A DNA stretch of 44,627 bases, taken from an uncultured Clostridia bacterium. Its GTDB lineage: Bacteria > Bacillota > Clostridia > Oscillospirales > CAG-272. Shown here piece by piece: positions 42,919 to 44,627 of this stretch. Under the pieces are notes generated by a model. The model worked only from the letters and a program-made list of their open reading frames with translations. It did no database searches and had not been told where the DNA came from. Position numbers and translations under genes: made by a program. Where the stretch lies: contig CALWJW010000007.1 of NCBI GenBank assembly GCA_944381095.1, positions 1-44,627 of the forward strand. Reading direction: 5' to 3'. Numbering within the stretch: the stretch's first letter is position 1; the number at the start of each line of letters is the position of its first letter.

Positions 42919-44346
42919 ATGGGAAAAGAAGCCAATATAAACCGAAAGACATCAAAAACGCCGGTCCTGCTGTACCGCTTTTTTTTGAAAATCAGCATGG
43001 CGGGTGCGATCTACGGAGCTTTTTCAATATCGACCGGAACGGCGATATCAGAATCGGGACTTCCGCTTACTATTTCGATAATGTCCGCCATTGCGTACGA
43101 AATATCGTATTTTATATACAAAAGCGGAAGTGAAAAATCAATACGCAACAAAACGACAGGTCAGATAACCGTACTTTTGAAAATGGTGGTTTTTATAGCC
43201 GGAATTTATGCGCTTATGTACGGGTCGGATCTTGTGTATGGAAAGAAATATTATGGTCTGCTGTTCCAGATCGCAGGACTTGTTTTTTGTCAGCAGATAC
43301 ATAATAACAGGAGGATTTATTCACATCTTTCAACTTTCTGTGAAAACGCCGGCACAGGTGTTCTTCTTGTAACCCTGAAACTGCTTTACGACCGTGTAAG
43401 CGGAGGAGAAAGAAATCTTTGGGTGCCTGCGGTGGCAGCAACATTTTTACTTTACGGACTGTCGGAGCTTTTCTTCCACTTTTACAATATCCGGAAGCAC
43501 AGGGGCGATAATATTCCGGTTAAAATGCTGTTAGTAACCAGGGCAGAGCAGTTCATAAGGAACGGACTTGTCATAACAGTGATTTTTCTGTGCTGGGTAT
43601 TGCTGGTACTCACCGGAAGTGTCAAAGCGATCGTTGAGTCAAGCCTGTATGACAAGATAACCAAGGTTTTGCCGATCATCATTTCCATAATCACGGTAAG
43701 TGTCACACTGTACAACAATTTCCTGAAAAAGCCGAAGATCGAGTACCTTCAATTTAACCCGAAACCTTCAAAAGAAGATTTCAGAAAAGAGCTGATAACA
43801 AAATACGGTGAAGATTCCGCTTCGGTAAAAGCGCTTGACTATGTAACCGAAAATATGAACAGCAAGAAGGGGTATTCACGTTACAACGGTGACGATTATT
43901 ATGTTCACCCGATAGCGGTGGCTAAAATTCTGCTTGACAATGCGGTGTGCAGCGAAACGGCGATTACTGTTGCGCTGCTTCATGACTGTGTTGAAGATCT
44001 TCCGCAGTGTGATGAGGAATTTCTGAGAGCTGAATTCGGCGATGACGTAGCGAAAAAAGTAATGCTCGTTACAAAAAAGCAGGGAATTGATTACAGCCTC
44101 AGCAAAAACATGACAGAATACCTTGACCGCATTTCCGGTGACGTTGATTCGTCGCTGGTGAAGACCGCTGACAGAATGAATAACAACAGCACTATGGAGA
44201 ACAGAAGCGAGGAAAAGAAAAAGTCAAAAACAAAGGAGACAAGGGAACAGTACCTCCCGTTTACCGGAAAAGCGATGCAAAACGATCCTGACAACAAAGA
44301 GTTTTATGAGCTTTCGAGGACTTTTTTCTCCCAGAACATAAGATAA
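42919..44346 (+). CDS. Membrane-anchored RelA/SpoT-type HD hydrolase domain protein
   Basis: A 475-aa protein. Residues 1 to about 265 are hydrophobic with roughly six to seven membrane segments (for example 18-38, 48-66, 86-101, 110-127, 170-190, 216-233 and 250-267). Residues about 285-440 are an HD domain of the (p)ppGpp hydrolase type: R321 and H330 in YYVHPIAVA, H355-D356 and E359-D360 in LLHDCVED, and D418 with N422 in KTADRMNNN. These match all hydrolase residues known in Rel/SpoT (H53, H77, D78, E81, D82, D144, N148). No synthetase, TGS or ACT domain is present. ATG 42919 has GGAG upstream. Alarmone degradation at the membrane is inferred; another phosphohydrolase activity is possible. 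Confidence 0.85.
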   Translation: MGKEANINRKTSKTPVLLYRFFLKISMAGAIYGAFSISTGTAISESGLPLTISIMSAIAYEISYFIYKSGSEKSIRNKTTGQITVLLKMVVFIAGIYALMYGSDLVYGKKYYGLLFQIAGLVFCQQIHNNRRIYSHLSTFCENAGTGVLLVTLKLLYDRVSGGERNLWVPAVAATFLLYGLSELFFHFYNIRKHRGDNIPVKMLLVTRAEQFIRNGLVITVIFLCWVLLVLTGSVKAIVESSLYDKITKVLPIIISIITVSVTLYNNFLKKPKIEYLQFNPKPSKEDFRKELITKYGEDSASVKALDYVTENMNSKKGYSRYNGDDYYVHPIAVAKILLDNAVCSETAITVALLHDCVEDLPQCDEEFLRAEFGDDVAKKVMLVTKKQGIDYSLSKNMTEYLDRISGDVDSSLVKTADRMNNNSTMENRSEEKKKSKTKETREQYLPFTGKAMQNDPDNKEFYELSRTFFSQNIR

Positions 44347-44470
44347 AATGTTGCCGTTAACCGTTGCGGTAAAACGGTTCGCGCAGATCAAACATTTCTC
44401 TGCACCGGATCGGTTTTGGGAAAAGTTTTTTCCGGACTGAAATGTCGGATTCAGTATACGCAAATAAAAG

Positions 44471-44504
44471 CGAAGAGACCGCGGCGTCAGCCGCGGTCTC
44501 TTCG
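44471..44504. terminator. Very stable 15-bp hairpin near the window end
   Basis: CGAAGAGACCGCGGC (44471-44485) and its perfect complement (44490-44504) enclose a GTCA loop. On the minus strand it is followed by CTTTTATTT, a usable T-rich tail; on the plus strand no T-run follows. It lies about 125 bp after the HD protein gene. Confidence 0.65.
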
Positions 44505-44596
44505 TGTATGCAATCTGAACACAGAAGTTGTGTAATGTATACAAAACAATGACGGCAAATTCTACACCTCCGTAAAGAAAATTTATATAATATATG

Positions 44597-44624
44597 TTGC
44601 CGTCTAAAAACTCAGTGGTATAAT
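44597..44624 (+). promoter_or_regulatory. Possible promoter at the window end
   Basis: TTGCCG (44597-44602), a 16-bp spacer and a consensus TATAAT (44619-44624) point out of the window. TTGCCGTC at 44597-44604 is also the right arm of an inverted repeat with GACGGCAA at 44551-44558. The -10 context AGTGGTATAAT resembles that of the leucine operon promoter. The -35 match is weak. Confidence 0.45.
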
Positions 44625-44627
44625 TGA

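Noticed and set aside
1..44627. tRNA, rRNA, CRISPR arrays, IS elements, prophage
   Set aside because: No T-loop consensus with a cloverleaf, no regularly spaced repeat-spacer array and no transposase or integrase frame was found.

Overview
The window reads as chromosomal DNA of a low-to-mid GC Gram-positive anaerobe, most likely class Clostridia (Oscillospirales/Ruminococcaceae-like). The evidence is strong GGAGG-type ribosome binding sites, several consensus sigma-A promoters with 17-bp spacers, a leucine T-box, and Firmicutes-type genes (rqcH, yqeG, an aroQ-pepP pair, rplM-rpsI, a CmpB-type permease). I cannot name a species. No rRNA, tRNA, CRISPR array or complete mobile element is visible.

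Region by region. (1) 1-6076 is the end of a surface-polysaccharide locus: a possible partial upstream CDS, a 2-hydroxyacid dehydrogenase, a Wzx-like flippase and a capE-capF-capG cassette predicted to make UDP-N-acetyl-L-fucosamine. (2) 6434-7384 (-) is a GrpB-Nudix fusion whose promoter carries a palindrome exactly between -35 and -10. (3) 7599-14317 holds a MacB/FtsX-type ABC system, then a separate ABC exporter with a perfect promoter, followed by a soluble FtsH-like AAA-M41 protease without membrane segments. (4) 14622-15766 has a frameshifted AraC-type regulator and a lipase-like hydrolase. (5) 15869-20284 holds gap (-), an unrecognised 313-aa gene, and glf plus a family 2 glycosyltransferase (galactofuranose branch). 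(6) 20697-30162 is mostly housekeeping: a cytidylate-kinase-like gene (-), ttcA-rqcH-ispE, a small DUF6514-like gene (-), a phosphoribosyltransferase, an aldose epimerase, yqeG, an endonuclease IV-like TIM barrel, a divergent aroQ and an M24 peptidase.

(7) 30353-35454 is a complete leucine operon: sigma-A promoter, T-box with CTC specifier, terminator, leuA-leuC-leuD-leuB and a hairpin. (8) 35623-38239 holds a CmpB-like membrane protein (-), cysK, and an AT-rich HNH endonuclease gene that looks foreign, lying against the 3' end of rpsI. (9) 38390-39237 (-) is rplM-rpsI. (10) 39359-42809 is a cytoplasmic heparinase II/III-type lyase and a Gfo/Idh/MocA oxidoreductase; upstream of the lyase promoter are seven CTCRTTT elements with 10- and 21-bp phasing. 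(11) 42919-44346 encodes an unusual membrane protein with a C-terminal RelA/SpoT-type HD hydrolase domain that keeps all known catalytic motifs but has no synthetase domain.

The strongest candidates for something new are the membrane-anchored alarmone-hydrolase-like protein, the phased repeat array before the lyase gene, and the ABC exporter plus soluble FtsH-like protease pair.
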